Assembly: GCF_003597675.1 (NCBI RefSeq)
Contig: NZ_CP030832.1
Location: forward strand, 136,148-200,147
Direction of reading: 5' to 3'
DNA length: 64,000 bases
Source of the DNA: Neorhizobium sp. NCHU2750
GTDB lineage: Bacteria; Pseudomonadota; Alphaproteobacteria; Rhizobiales; Rhizobiaceae
Below the pieces are notes generated by a model. That model was not told the DNA's origin. It did not search any database and saw only the letters and a program-made list of their open reading frames with translations. Made by a program: the position numbers and the translations under genes. Shown here in pieces: positions 24,382-33,222 of this stretch. Numbering within the stretch: the stretch's first letter is position 1; every line of letters begins with the position of its first letter.

Positions 24382-24690
24382 ATGGCGACCATTGGCACCT
24401 TCACCTCTACCGAAAATGGCTTCACCGGCTCGATCCGCACTCTCGCCCTCAACGTCAAAGCCCGCATCGCCCGGGTCGAAAACCCCTCAGACAAGGGACC
24501 GCAGTTCCGCGTCTACGCTGGCAGCGTCGAACTCGGCGCGGCCTGGCAGAAGACCTCCGAGCAGGGTCGCGACTACCTCTCGGTCAAGCTCGATGATCCG
24601 AGCTTCCCGGCCCCGATCTACGCGACGCTCGCAGAAGTCGAAGGCGAAGACGGCCTTCATCTCATCTGGTCCCGCCCGAACCGAGACTGA
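24382..24690 (+). CDS. DUF736 family protein, copy B
   Basis: 102 aa, starting [20 protein letters not shown]. It differs from copy A at only a few residues (for example [31 protein letters not shown]). The leader, coding region and terminator hairpin are all duplicated, so this is a segmental duplication flanking the SyrB-like gene pair. An AAAAGGAAATCG ribosome site precedes the ATG. Confidence 0.9.
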   Translation: MATIGTFTSTENGFTGSIRTLALNVKARIARVENPSDKGPQFRVYAGSVELGAAWQKTSEQGRDYLSVKLDDPSFPAPIYATLAEVEGEDGLHLIWSRPNRD

Positions 24691-24700
24691 TCGGGATCAC

Positions 24701-24730
24701 GAGGCTCCGCCACCGGCGGGGCCTTCTCTT
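24701..24730 (+). terminator. hairpin after DUF736 copy B
   Basis: AGGCTCCGCC/GGCGGGGCCT stem with a short loop, followed by TCTCTTCT. Confidence 0.7.
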
Positions 24731-25010
24731 CTATCTAAGAACCAAAGCCGGACCGGGCATCGAGCCCGCTCCGGATTTTCTGGTGCCATATGGAGAGGTG
24801 GGTAGCTGCTCAGAATGCACGATGGTGCCAATCGGCAATACCGGCGTCAAGGATGAGCGGTACCCCCAATCTGCTCCTGCTGCCCTTTCGGCCACCCTCC
24901 GCATATCGGCTCCCCCACTCCCCAGCTCTGCCGGTCGCTTGCGCGATCCTTGACCCCGGCATCCCCTCTGGGACCCGCCGGTCATCTTTCACAAGCGTCA
25001 GGAGACGAAG

Positions 25011-25181
25011 ATGACCTACGAACTCGAAATCCAGATCGAAGAGCTGCGGGCCGAGCTGCGTAACGCGGTCGACGGTGTAGAGCACCTTCAGATTCAGGCC
25101 GAGCTTGCAGCCGCGGAGCGGCAACATGCGGCCGAAAAGTCGGAATTCGAGGCTGTGCAGAATGCAGAGCCGCCCTATTGA
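25011..25181 (+). CDS. small coiled-coil protein, 56 aa
   Basis: Starts MTYELEIQIEELRAELRNAV and continues LQIQAELAAAERQHAAEKSE to the stop. Strongly acidic and almost fully alpha-helical with heptad-like leucines. GGAG lies 7 bp before the ATG (AGGAGACGAAGATG). Short coiled-coil proteins like this occur on rhizobial plasmids next to DUF736 genes. Too short for a family assignment. Confidence 0.65.
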   Translation: MTYELEIQIEELRAELRNAVDGVEHLQIQAELAAAERQHAAEKSEFEAVQNAEPPY

Positions 25182-25274
25182 GGGTGGCATCTCGGCCTAC
25201 AGTCTAGCGTCGCTCGAACACCGACGATATATTTCCCATTGCATAACGTTCACTCATGAAGTTAGGGCTCCGGA

Positions 25275-25730
25275 ATGACGACAAATGACGAGCGATTTAT
25301 CTCATTCGCGGAATTTAAGCGTGGCTTATCTGAAGCGCGTCAACCTTGGACCGCAGAGAGGATGGCGTACCAAAGATTCACCATGCTCTACTTGGTGCCA
25401 ACATTCTTTTTGATCGCAACGGTTACCATCGTCGTTGGTGGCATCGCGAAGTGGCCTGTCCTCGACAGCTTCGGCAAAATAATTGCTGCCGCGACGCTGA
25501 CCTATCTGATGGGCATCATGGCTTTTGTCCTTGCTCGCGTTGATCGCGGACACGGATTTGGTGTCCTGATCGGTCGGATCATATGGCCTTTGCCAATTTT
25601 CTCTGACGTGAAAAAGAAGCTCAGGGAGCAGGCAGAATTCCGGATGAACGCCGACCCGAGAGAACTCTATGACCATGAACGTGCCCGCTACGAGCGTTTC
25701 GCAAAAAAGATGGGCGCAAGACGACGTTGA
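25275..25730 (+). CDS. membrane protein of unknown function, 151 aa
   Basis: Two hydrophobic segments (FTMLYLVPTFFLIATVTIVV about 36-55; IIAAATLTYLMGIMAFVLAR about 69-88). They are flanked by a soluble N-terminus (FISFAEFKRGLSEARQPWTA) and a charged C-terminus (HERARYERFAKKMGARRR). No family recognised. It is monocistronic, with a weak ribosome site (CCGGA). Confidence 0.6.
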   Translation: MTTNDERFISFAEFKRGLSEARQPWTAERMAYQRFTMLYLVPTFFLIATVTIVVGGIAKWPVLDSFGKIIAAATLTYLMGIMAFVLARVDRGHGFGVLIGRIIWPLPIFSDVKKKLREQAEFRMNADPRELYDHERARYERFAKKMGARRR

Positions 25731-25936
25731 GTTTTCAGTGGGAATTCGCCAGCTGCACGGCGATATGGCGCGGCCTGACATGAAGGCTAAATTGACTCCA
25801 GCTCCTCTGCCGCACTCATGGCAAGGCTGGCCGGAGACCGGCGCCGCCACGACCGGGGCCATACTGCCACGATCGGCTAACAGACGGTGTCAGTGGACAC
25901 GTGGGTCGGCCTTGGACTTAACCTAGGTTTGACAAA

Positions 25937-26269
25937 TTATCTGCGCAACATCGGTTGCAGGGCAAAGGTCACGGGGCGGGGAAGTTCGATATCTGGAAGG
26001 CAAGACTGCCTCGCGGCGGATCCGCGTTTCCTCGGAGAGTACCCTCGGCGTCGCTTACGGCACGCGATGTCGAGAAACAGTGAAACTGCCTCTCTTTCGC
26101 TTTCAAAATAGTGGATCAGCTCTTGCCCTTGCGTTCCGATCCGCCCCCAGCGGCGCCGCAAGCAGATTTCTCCGAACAACGTTCGCTCAATGGCGAGGGC
26201 ATAAAACCGCGACATGTCCTTTTGCCGATCGGTGCGCTCGATATAAATCCGGTAGGGTTGCGTGATCAT
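25937..26269 (-). CDS. WGR-domain protein
   Basis: 110 aa. The WGR domain covers residues about 8-80: YRIYIERTDRQKDMSRFYAL and LRRRWGRIGTQGQELIHYFE, then EREAVSLFLDIACRKRRRGY. The W-G-R-I-G-T motif defines the family. WGR domains occur in PARPs and in many stand-alone bacterial proteins, often near DNA-ligation genes, and may bind nucleic acid ends. The tail is basic. A functional link to the tandem Ku genes 14 kb away is speculative. The start at 26269 lacks an obvious ribosome site. Confidence 0.8.
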   Translation of the reverse strand: MITQPYRIYIERTDRQKDMSRFYALAIERTLFGEICLRRRWGRIGTQGQELIHYFESEREAVSLFLDIACRKRRRGYSPRKRGSAARQSCLPDIELPRPVTFALQPMLRR

Positions 26270-26423
26270 GGCCAAGATTCGCCCGTTGTGACTCTTTAGT
26301 CCAACGAGAGTTTTGAATCAGTCGGCTGATATCGATTCATTTGCGTGATGCTTTTACGCGGTTTATCTCGGCGATGCGGCCAGCATTCCGGATTCCAACA
26401 TGTCTTGCGTCACCGGTTCGGTC

Positions 26424-27722
26424 TCAGTTGTGTCGATCTTGCTTCTCCGGATCGGTGCGGGTCGCGCGGGGACCGATTGCGACAACCAACGCACTCGCGA
26501 TCGCCATAAATGCAAAGAGCAAAAACATCGCGGGCCCCCCAAGCGATGCAAGTGTAAGGCTGCCGATGACTGGACCCAGGAAGCTTCCTCCATTGCTGAT
26601 GGCATGCACTCCAAAATAGCCGCCCTTGTCGGCATCTGATGCCAGACTGTCCACCAGCACATACTCTGCACAAACGACCAACACCTCGGCAATCGACAGC
26701 AGAAACATTGACGTTATCAAAGCCGGCGAGGCAGTCGAACTGGCAAAGCCTATCTGGCTCGCGCACAGCATGACGCAGCCGGTCAGCAATGCGGTTAGAC
26801 CGCCTGCGCGCGCTATCATCCGGCTCAGGATGGGATTTGCCAGAAGCACGACGATGCCATTAATTGAGACGAGGATTGCATAAGTTTGTTGGCCGTTTGT
26901 TGTCGTCGATACGAGGTAAGGACCCAATGTCGCCGACCAGTGGCTGAAGACCGACAGAGCGAGCATCCCGCCGCAGATGAGGCAGAACAGGCGCCTGTCC
27001 CGCAAAGGTTTCCGGAGGGCGGCGACTGTTTGATGGAACCCGGCAAGGGTCTTGGGCGTCTGATCAAGCGTCGGCATCACGACGGGGGCGAGGAAAAGAA
27101 GCAGTGCTGCGAGGATTGTGCCTGCGATGAAAAAGCCAGTGGGCGTCGCGGGTCCTGCCACGACGCTGACGATGGGACCGATCGCCCATCCCAGGTTGGA
27201 TGCGGTGTAACGCCAGGAAAAGTGGGTGAACCGTTCCCGTTCGCTCGATGCATCGCTGATGATTGCCTTCGATATCGGATTAAACAATGCGACCGAAATC
27301 GCCGCGGTCGTATAGGCGAGACCGTACGCCAGGGCTTCGCCCGCAAAGCCCATGACCGTGATGCTCAATGACAGCATCCCCAGAACAAGCGCTAGAACCG
27401 CTTTGCGTCCGATCATGTCGGACCACGCACCGGCGAAGGGAGAAACCATTGCGCCAACAAGTGGGCCTATGCCGAGAAGCAGGCCGATCCCGACCAATCC
27501 CATACTAAAATCTCGATGCAGGATGATCGCGACAAAAGTCAGGCTCATTGCCCGCGCCACGGACACGAAGAACGAGCCAGAGACGATGAAGAGGACTGCC
27601 TGCGGAATGCTCAGCAAATCGTCCAAGGATCTGCGTAAATTCCTCAATTTGGAGAACCTCTGCTGGCTGTTAGGCTCGTCGGATTGCTCCGGAATTTTCC
27701 GGGAGTGCAAAGCCCAAGGCAT
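26424..27722 (-). CDS. MFS transporter, probable exporter
   Basis: About 432 aa with 12 hydrophobic helices starting at about residue 40 (SIPQAVLFIVSGSFFVSVAR). The MFS loop motif is present between helices 2 and 3 (GAWSDMIGRKAVLALVLGML). Later landmarks include GGYFGVHAISNGGSFLGPVI. It resembles the multidrug/sugar-efflux group (MdtH/SetA-like). The start is uncertain: 27722 leaves only about 20 bp to the divergent LuxR-type gene, so the true start may be a TTG nearer the first helix. Its position back-to-back with a LuxR-type regulator suggests export of a product made by the genes beyond the regulator. Confidence 0.82.
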   Translation of the reverse strand: MPWALHSRKIPEQSDEPNSQQRFSKLRNLRRSLDDLLSIPQAVLFIVSGSFFVSVARAMSLTFVAIILHRDFSMGLVGIGLLLGIGPLVGAMVSPFAGAWSDMIGRKAVLALVLGMLSLSITVMGFAGEALAYGLAYTTAAISVALFNPISKAIISDASSERERFTHFSWRYTASNLGWAIGPIVSVVAGPATPTGFFIAGTILAALLLFLAPVVMPTLDQTPKTLAGFHQTVAALRKPLRDRRLFCLICGGMLALSVFSHWSATLGPYLVSTTTNGQQTYAILVSINGIVVLLANPILSRMIARAGGLTALLTGCVMLCASQIGFASSTASPALITSMFLLSIAEVLVVCAEYVLVDSLASDADKGGYFGVHAISNGGSFLGPVIGSLTLASLGGPAMFLLFAFMAIASALVVAIGPRATRTDPEKQDRHN

Positions 27723-27742
27723 TGAGGGAAAGGAGAATTCGC

Positions 27743-28474
27743 ATGGTAGGAGACACACGGTTGATGAGGTCCCTGGCAAGGTTGCAGCCGGTCGTCCATT
27801 CCTCCGAATTCGAGCCTGCGCTGGGCGCTGTCACCGCGATCTACGGACTCAAACACGCAACCTGTCTTATTGTGCGAACAGGTTTCGGGTCGACAATGTA
27901 TCCCTTTTTCTGCACGACATATCCTCGGTGCTGGACGGACCTTTACCTCGCACGGTCCTATTTCGCTATCGACCCGGTGGTCGATATCATCCGGTGGGCA
28001 CGTCTGGCGGTGGACTGGTCTCGTCTCCAGAGGACTGGACCGGCTGTCGATCGATTTTTTGAGGAGGCGCGCGCCAACGATGTCGGCGCCAGTGGCTTGA
28101 CGGTGCCGGTCAGGGGCCCGAACGGCGAGCGCTCGCTGTTTTCCGTCACGTCTGATCTTCTGCCGGATCCCTGGGCAGAAATCAGTGAAGGACTGGGCCA
28201 TGACCTTCAGGTTCTTTCCCACTACATGCATGAAAAAATCCTGGCCGTCGCCGACATCGAAGCTGGCGCCACGGTGCGGCGTCTTTCGGCGCGTGAAAAA
28301 CAGTGTCTCGAAGCGCTTGCATCAGGCCGGCTGCAAAAACAGATTGCGGCTACGCTTGGCTTATCGGAAAGTGCCGTCAGGCTTTATCTACGGTCTGCCA
28401 GACGCAAACTCGGCGCAACAACGAGTTATCATGCCGTTGCCAAGGCAATCCTGTTCGAACTGATTTCGATCTAA
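27743..28474 (+). CDS. LuxR-family AHL-responsive regulator (solo)
   Basis: 243 aa. The N-terminal autoinducer-binding domain keeps the invariant positions: W and Y in CWTDLYLARSYFAIDPVVDI with the DP pair, W in AVDWSRLQ, and G in NDVGASGLTVPVRGPNGERS. The C-terminal GerE-type HTH reads LSAREKQCLEALASGRLQKQ and IAATLGLSESAVRLYLRSAR. The ATG at 27743 has AAGGAG 7 bp upstream. No luxI-type gene is adjacent; the only synthase in the window is traI, 35 kb away. It probably controls the exporter and the two genes downstream. It may answer the TraI signal or a host or plant compound (inference). Confidence 0.9.
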   Translation: MVGDTRLMRSLARLQPVVHSSEFEPALGAVTAIYGLKHATCLIVRTGFGSTMYPFFCTTYPRCWTDLYLARSYFAIDPVVDIIRWARLAVDWSRLQRTGPAVDRFFEEARANDVGASGLTVPVRGPNGERSLFSVTSDLLPDPWAEISEGLGHDLQVLSHYMHEKILAVADIEAGATVRRLSAREKQCLEALASGRLQKQIAATLGLSESAVRLYLRSARRKLGATTSYHAVAKAILFELISI

Positions 28475-28666
28475 GTGACTCGCCTTCCACGCCGCCCGTC
28501 CTCTATCCACGCTGGCGTCTACTCCCGTCAATCTGGCGAAATCGGCAGGTTGTTGCCGTCGCAAAGCCCATCCACACTCTGTGCTTGCTGACCGACCGGC
28601 ACTGACAGTTCGGCACGGGATCGTCGGCTTCCACCTGCGATCAGAGAGTCTGGATGGAGATACGTC

Positions 28667-29737
28667 ATGATCGATGCCGAGCTTATAAAGCGGTGGCGCA
28701 GCGCCCCTCGCCTCAATGACTTTGCTGCCTTCTTCGAACGGACTGCCGCCGGCCAAGGTGGTGCTCCAGACCTTGGCGAGCCGCATATCGATCTCGGCCT
28801 GCTCGACTTCGATCTCGAGGCCACCGTCTTTGCCGATACGCACAAGCGGCTCTGGGGTCCCTTCGATCGTCATTATTTTGCGAGCATACCCTATCGCTTG
28901 GAAGAGGAATGCCGATTGGGGTCGGCTCTCCTTCAAAAGGCGCTTCGGACATGGGCCCAGACCGCCCGGCCGGCCAGCATCTATACGCTCGGCACGGGAA
29001 CCGGCTGCCTTGCTCGAACGCTCGCACTGCTTGGGGCCGGTCGGATTGAAGCACTGTGCTGCAGCCCGACAGCCGCCAATCAAGAAGCATTCCTCGCGAA
29101 CCGCGCCAGCGATCACGCGCATTTTTATCATGGCCCGTTCTTCGAACTCGATGAGGGTCGATACGTCATCGACCCGGCGCTTCAACGTTTTCGCGGTGGG
29201 TTCGATATCCTGTTCGAGGACACCACCTTCCAGATGTATGATCATGACCGTGTCAGACAGATCGAATTCATCTATCCTCGGATCAAGCCGGGCGGTCTAT
29301 TGATCCAGGTTCAGAAACTGGCCCATCCCGACGCTGGCGAATACCAGGCACGCGAGAGACAGAAGGACGAATTGTTCAAGTCGCGATATTTTTCGCCGAC
29401 CCTGATTTCCGAAAAGAAGGAAGAAGTACTGGGCACCATGACCAATATGCAGGTGGACAAGGCCAGCACAGTCGATGCCCTCAATTCCTTCTTCCGCTAT
29501 TCCGTCGCGACATGGAACAGTGGCAATTTCTACACCATCGTGTCGTCTAATTCCGGCATCGCGATTGTCGAATTCCTGGCTCTCCTTCTGCAACCGGCGA
29601 TCCCGCCGGCATTCTGTCGAGAGACTTTGCCCGCGGTCTGGATCGATACGGACACCGACCCGATCAGGTCGATCTTGGCGTGGCGCCGGCCGAATTCCAT
29701 GCCTGGTATCGTGGCCGATCGGTTGCTGGCATCATGA
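28667..29737 (+). CDS. SAM-dependent methyltransferase-like protein
   Basis: 356 aa. A class I methyltransferase core is visible: SIYTLGTGTGCLARTLALLG (glycine-rich SAM loop, about 104-123), then RIEALCCSPTAANQEAFLAN, GFDILFEDTTFQMYDHDRVR and IEFIYPRIKPGGLLIQVQKL. The first 100 residues are unlike common methyltransferases. The region after 230 (RYFSPTLISEKKEEVLGTMT, YSVATWNSGNFYTIVSSNSG) is also unusual. It might be a small-molecule methyltransferase or an aminobutyrate-transferring relative; the fold alone does not decide. GGAG lies 7 bp before the ATG. The next gene starts 13 bp after its stop. Confidence 0.75.
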   Translation: MIDAELIKRWRSAPRLNDFAAFFERTAAGQGGAPDLGEPHIDLGLLDFDLEATVFADTHKRLWGPFDRHYFASIPYRLEEECRLGSALLQKALRTWAQTARPASIYTLGTGTGCLARTLALLGAGRIEALCCSPTAANQEAFLANRASDHAHFYHGPFFELDEGRYVIDPALQRFRGGFDILFEDTTFQMYDHDRVRQIEFIYPRIKPGGLLIQVQKLAHPDAGEYQARERQKDELFKSRYFSPTLISEKKEEVLGTMTNMQVDKASTVDALNSFFRYSVATWNSGNFYTIVSSNSGIAIVEFLALLLQPAIPPAFCRETLPAVWIDTDTDPIRSILAWRRPNSMPGIVADRLLAS

Positions 29738-29750
29738 TGCCGATGGCAAC

Positions 29751-31157
29751 ATGATCGAGACGCGGGCAAAGTACGCAACGCCTGGACAGGTTCGTGCGGC
29801 GCTGACATCGCTGATGCCCCCGCTTGCTGACTTTTGGTCGCGATCGCTTCGGGACTATGCTGCCTTTGCGTATCAGCCGGTCCCGTTTCGTCCAGCGAGT
29901 GCTGCACGATCATTTGCGAAGGACCGGCTGCGAGATGCCGTCACCCGCGCCGCTTTGCGCGCCGGACATGGCCATCAGGAAGCCCGATCTGCCGGTCGCG
30001 AATTGTATGAGTCACCTGTGGTGCAGACAGGCCCCCATTGTCTGATGCTCTATGAGCCAGATGCCTTCTACACCCATCTTTTCAGCCTGATGGGCCTGCA
30101 GGCGTATGGTCGGAACTGGCATATCGCTTATGCCGGCTCGACGATGTCGTTCAACGAGGCGGCAAAGAAAGGACCTGGTTGGCTGCGGGTCGGTGGCGAG
30201 CCCCTCAACGTCTTCGGATTGCCGCGCAGCCGCATGGACGGTAGCAGCATCTGCTGCAGCAACGGCCCCTTGCGGTTCTCCTTGACCAATGCCGCCGGCC
30301 AGATTGCGCCAAACGCTGCTGCCGCTCGCCTCGTGGGGCAACTGCCTTCGTCCTCATTTCAAACCGCCGCCGAGGCTATCAAAACCGCGAACGGCAAGTT
30401 GTGGAATGGCGGCATGTCGTCGATCGCGAAGCTGCTGCTGCTCGATGATTTCGACCTGGCCGACCTGATTGCAGATCATCTTGACCATTCCGGATCCTGG
30501 TTGACGACCGCGGTATTCTCGGGCGGTGGCGCCGCGAGTATTGTGCAGACAATCGATGGTCTCACCTCTGGACCTTGGCGCGGGTGGATACGGCGGTCCA
30601 CCGATTTCTTCTGGTTGGTGGGCCGAGACCGCATCCAGCCGTTGCGGCTGGAAGGTGGTTTTCTTCGAAGCCCGAATTCGACGAGTTTGGCCATAGAGTT
30701 CACGCCATCGAGCATTTCCGAGGCGCTGAGGAAGCATATGCTTCTACCGAACCTGTTCATGTCGTTTCTCGTCCTGTCGATTTTGCCGGGTATCCGCGCG
30801 CTTGGAGGCTGCCGCCAAACTGTTTACCTGCCGCTGATGCGCTACCTCGTCGCCATTGCTATCGCGCGATCGGGTGATCAGTCCCTGCTGGACGATTTGT
30901 GGAACGATGACCGGCCTTCTCTCTGGGGACATCGAGTCTTGCGGCCGACCAAAGGGGATCCTTTCCTCGAAATGGAGCGGGCGGGCGCAGTCGAACACCT
31001 GCTTGCGCTATATGCTGATATGCCGCTGATTGAAGCGAGTGGCGACCTGGTCGCATTTACCGGCGATCCGATCTGGGAGGGCACGTATCGCTCGTTATTT
31101 TCCGGTCTCACGGGACCGGCGTGTTCGCAATGGGCATGGTCGGGTTTTGCGCGATGA
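29751..31157 (+). CDS. unassigned 468-aa protein in LuxR-linked locus
   Basis: I do not recognise a family with confidence. Notable blocks are VVQTGPHCLMLYEPDAFYTH (about 83-102), WHIAYAGSTMSFNEAAKKGP and GWLRVGGEPLNVFGLPRSRM. A helical region follows (GMSSIAKLLLLDDFDLADLI), then EALRKHMLLPNLFMSFLVLS. The TGPH/TGQ-like start followed by STM and GPGW faintly recalls the substrate-binding core of BshC-type amino-acid ligases, but this is weak. No signal peptide. It follows the methyltransferase-like gene by 13 bp, so the two are co-transcribed and probably act in one pathway. The ATG lacks a strong ribosome site, which fits translational coupling. Confidence 0.75.
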   Translation: MIETRAKYATPGQVRAALTSLMPPLADFWSRSLRDYAAFAYQPVPFRPASAARSFAKDRLRDAVTRAALRAGHGHQEARSAGRELYESPVVQTGPHCLMLYEPDAFYTHLFSLMGLQAYGRNWHIAYAGSTMSFNEAAKKGPGWLRVGGEPLNVFGLPRSRMDGSSICCSNGPLRFSLTNAAGQIAPNAAAARLVGQLPSSSFQTAAEAIKTANGKLWNGGMSSIAKLLLLDDFDLADLIADHLDHSGSWLTTAVFSGGGAASIVQTIDGLTSGPWRGWIRRSTDFFWLVGRDRIQPLRLEGGFLRSPNSTSLAIEFTPSSISEALRKHMLLPNLFMSFLVLSILPGIRALGGCRQTVYLPLMRYLVAIAIARSGDQSLLDDLWNDDRPSLWGHRVLRPTKGDPFLEMERAGAVEHLLALYADMPLIEASGDLVAFTGDPIWEGTYRSLFSGLTGPACSQWAWSGFAR

Positions 31158-31616
31158 AAGAAAGGGGACAATGAGAGGCTGCAGTCAGTTTTCGGAAGAT
31201 TGCGAAAGGCCAATCCCCCAGACCTGTCTGAGCGGAACGTTTTGGCCGGGGGAAGTCGGTCCCGCGTCCCGCTTTGCGGCCGCTATGCTGACGCTCCTGC
31301 GGCGTCCCTCTTTCCGTCAAAAACGTGACGAGAATTCCCGGTTTCCCGGTGCTGCCGGTCGGCGCCCGGCGCGATGCTGAAACCTCCGATGTTCTTCATT
31401 GTCTTGCTCGAATCCGGCCTGGCGCCGGTTGATCCGAGCGTGGGCGTCGAACCTTTCCTTTATCGTGCAGCTTTCATATTGGGCCAAAGTTGAAGAGCTC
31501 GGAGCCGGCTCCTGGTGACCCGCATACCCTTGCTGAAGCCAAGGCCAACTCCATCTGCGACATGGAGCGCCCAATCGTTCTAGCGGCGACTTAATCTCCT
31601 TCTTCGGCGAATAATT
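31158..31616. other. intergenic region; one doubtful short frame
   Basis: About 460 bp. A 69-codon frame at 31171-31380 has a good ribosome site (AAAGGGGACA) and starts MRGCSQFSEDCERPIPQTC, but the remainder looks like random GC-rich translation. No other gene, repeat or clear terminator is seen. GC content falls sharply beyond about 31590. Confidence 0.5.
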
Positions 31617-32138
31617 CTACGAAACTACGCCAAATCGATCATGAATTATTCCAATTTCCCTCTCGCTTAAATTGGACACCGCTACCCCGATTAAATAACC
31701 TTTTGACACAAGAAACTCAACTCTTCCGGCTTGTATCGACTTTTCGTATCCATAATGAATTCCGAAATATACTTCCAATCGTGTTTCCGTAATGGAGACA
31801 TAGATGTTTGAGCTTATGTCAATTTTGGAAATACGTCCTTTATTCGGAAATTCTATTCCTTCATCAAAGCGCAATATCGGTAGGCCATAAGCTTTTTCTT
31901 CACCGCGATTTAACGCGCTCGAAAGATGGCCGCCTGAAAGGAACGTGAAGCCGGATATGACAAGTTCATCCTGGGGCACTTGAAAATCAAAGAGGTGGGT
32001 ATTGAAATCACCGATCCTGATATGACGCGCGCCGGCTACTGGGGATGGGCGTGATCTAAACGAAACTGGCACTTGATCGTCAAATATGACTACGCACTGC
32101 TCGTCGCTAATTTCTTTGATTCTTTCGACTTTAAGCAT
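31617..32138 (-). CDS. probable immunity protein of the Rhs tip
   Basis: 173 aa encoded in noticeably AT-richer DNA than its surroundings. Beta-rich, acidic, cytoplasmic (MLKVERIKEISDEQCVVIFD, FDFQVPQDELVISGFTFLSG, SNIYVSITETRLEVYFGIHY). It starts 11 bp after the end of the Rhs-type C-terminal coding region on the same strand. That is the standard toxin-then-immunity order of polymorphic toxin loci. No named immunity family is recognised. Foreign base composition suggests recent transfer together with the toxin tip. Confidence 0.65.
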   Translation of the reverse strand: MLKVERIKEISDEQCVVIFDDQVPVSFRSRPSPVAGARHIRIGDFNTHLFDFQVPQDELVISGFTFLSGGHLSSALNRGEEKAYGLPILRFDEGIEFPNKGRISKIDISSNIYVSITETRLEVYFGIHYGYEKSIQAGRVEFLVSKGYLIGVAVSNLSEREIGIIHDRFGVVS

Positions 32139-32149
32139 CCATTGAGTCC

Positions 32150-33060
32150 TTAGTACGAAGCAGCGTGTATCAAAGCAGGAAGCTGGCCGGCTTGGCGTGC
32201 GGGCGAGAACAATAACTCCCAGCCTCCTGCATTTACCAAGCCGCCATACGGGACGCCGCCCTGTGTAGCTGAACCAACAGCAGCCCGTAGCTTTGTCAGT
32301 TCACTCTGCGTCCCGATGTTCACCAGATCGGTGGATACGCCACGGCCTAAATTTCCGAGCGCATATTCCGCCATATGCTCCGTCGCGTTCGGCGCAACCC
32401 AGATATCCGCTCCGCTGGTAGCCAAGGTGAACGAACGTGGTATAGCTGTGCCCTCATAAACACCCTGTGTAGCCGTAACCGCATCCCAGACGGTTCCCGT
32501 ACCTTCTGCGGCAACGGCAGCCGATCTTCCCAGCAGCCCGGCTGCGAATTCTGCTCCTGAACCGAGGAGAGCTCCTCCTGCACCCGATAGGGCAACTTCT
32601 CCCCAATCTGTGCAGCTTACGTTTCCACCATTCTTATACATTTGGTAAGCAAAGTCGCCTCCCGCACCAAGCGCACCTCCAATTAATGCGCCAGCGAGAC
32701 CGAATTGGCCGGTAGAATCTGCCTCGTTGATGGTGTTCCCATTGACATAGGCACAGAGATTGCCGCTCTGATCCGCTGCTTCCCCGGCAGGATCTCTGGA
32801 AAGCCACCGCCCCGCGACAGGATCATAGGCTCTGAACTGCGTCAGATAGAGACCACCGTCGCTGTTATAGATTATGCCCGCATAGCCATAATCGGTGGCC
32901 GGCGCCGTCGATTGCAATGCATTTCCGTATGGATCAAAATCATGGTCGGCGCCGAGGTGGTGCCGGCAAACGCACGACGAACAGAACCGATCTGATCACG
33001 GCCATAGTAGTATGGCCGGATGGACGTGCCGGGTCGCTCCACAGGTGGTAGAGCGCAGCG
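32150..33060 (-). pseudogene. orphan Rhs C-terminal tip with polymorphic toxin domain, frameshifted
   Basis: The open part (32150-32917, 255 aa) contains the end of the Rhs core: YGYAGIIYNSDGGLYLTQFR and AYDPVAGRWLSRDPAGEAAD, then LCAYVNGNTINEADSTGQFG. A variable C-terminal domain follows (WVAPNATEHMAEYALGNLGR, VSTDLVNIGTQSELTKLRAA). Upstream, GTSIRPYYYGRDQIGSVRRA and FAGTTSAPT lie in another frame and continue as DFDPYGNALQS when one T is restored near 32945. The rest of the Rhs protein is absent. This is a displaced Rhs cassette. The toxin family is not recognised; the C-terminal domain could still be supplied by recombination into a full Rhs gene. Confidence 0.75.
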
Positions 33061-33222
33061 CGTTCCTGAAGCTCGTTGAAATTAATGCCCACCCTTTGCA
33101 TTTGATGGTGGCAAAAAGGCTGCGAAGGGTATCCGGTCCCGCTCACCGGATCGGTGATCGCGCCGCTTCGCGGCTAGGAACGTGCACCTTAAGCGAAACG
33201 TAGCGGTCAGCCTCCTGCCCTA

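Noticed and set aside
32940..33146. Separate small gene upstream of the Rhs tip
   Set aside because: Part of it is simply the Rhs core region read in the wrong frame; the correct frame gives YYYGRDQIGSVRRAF.
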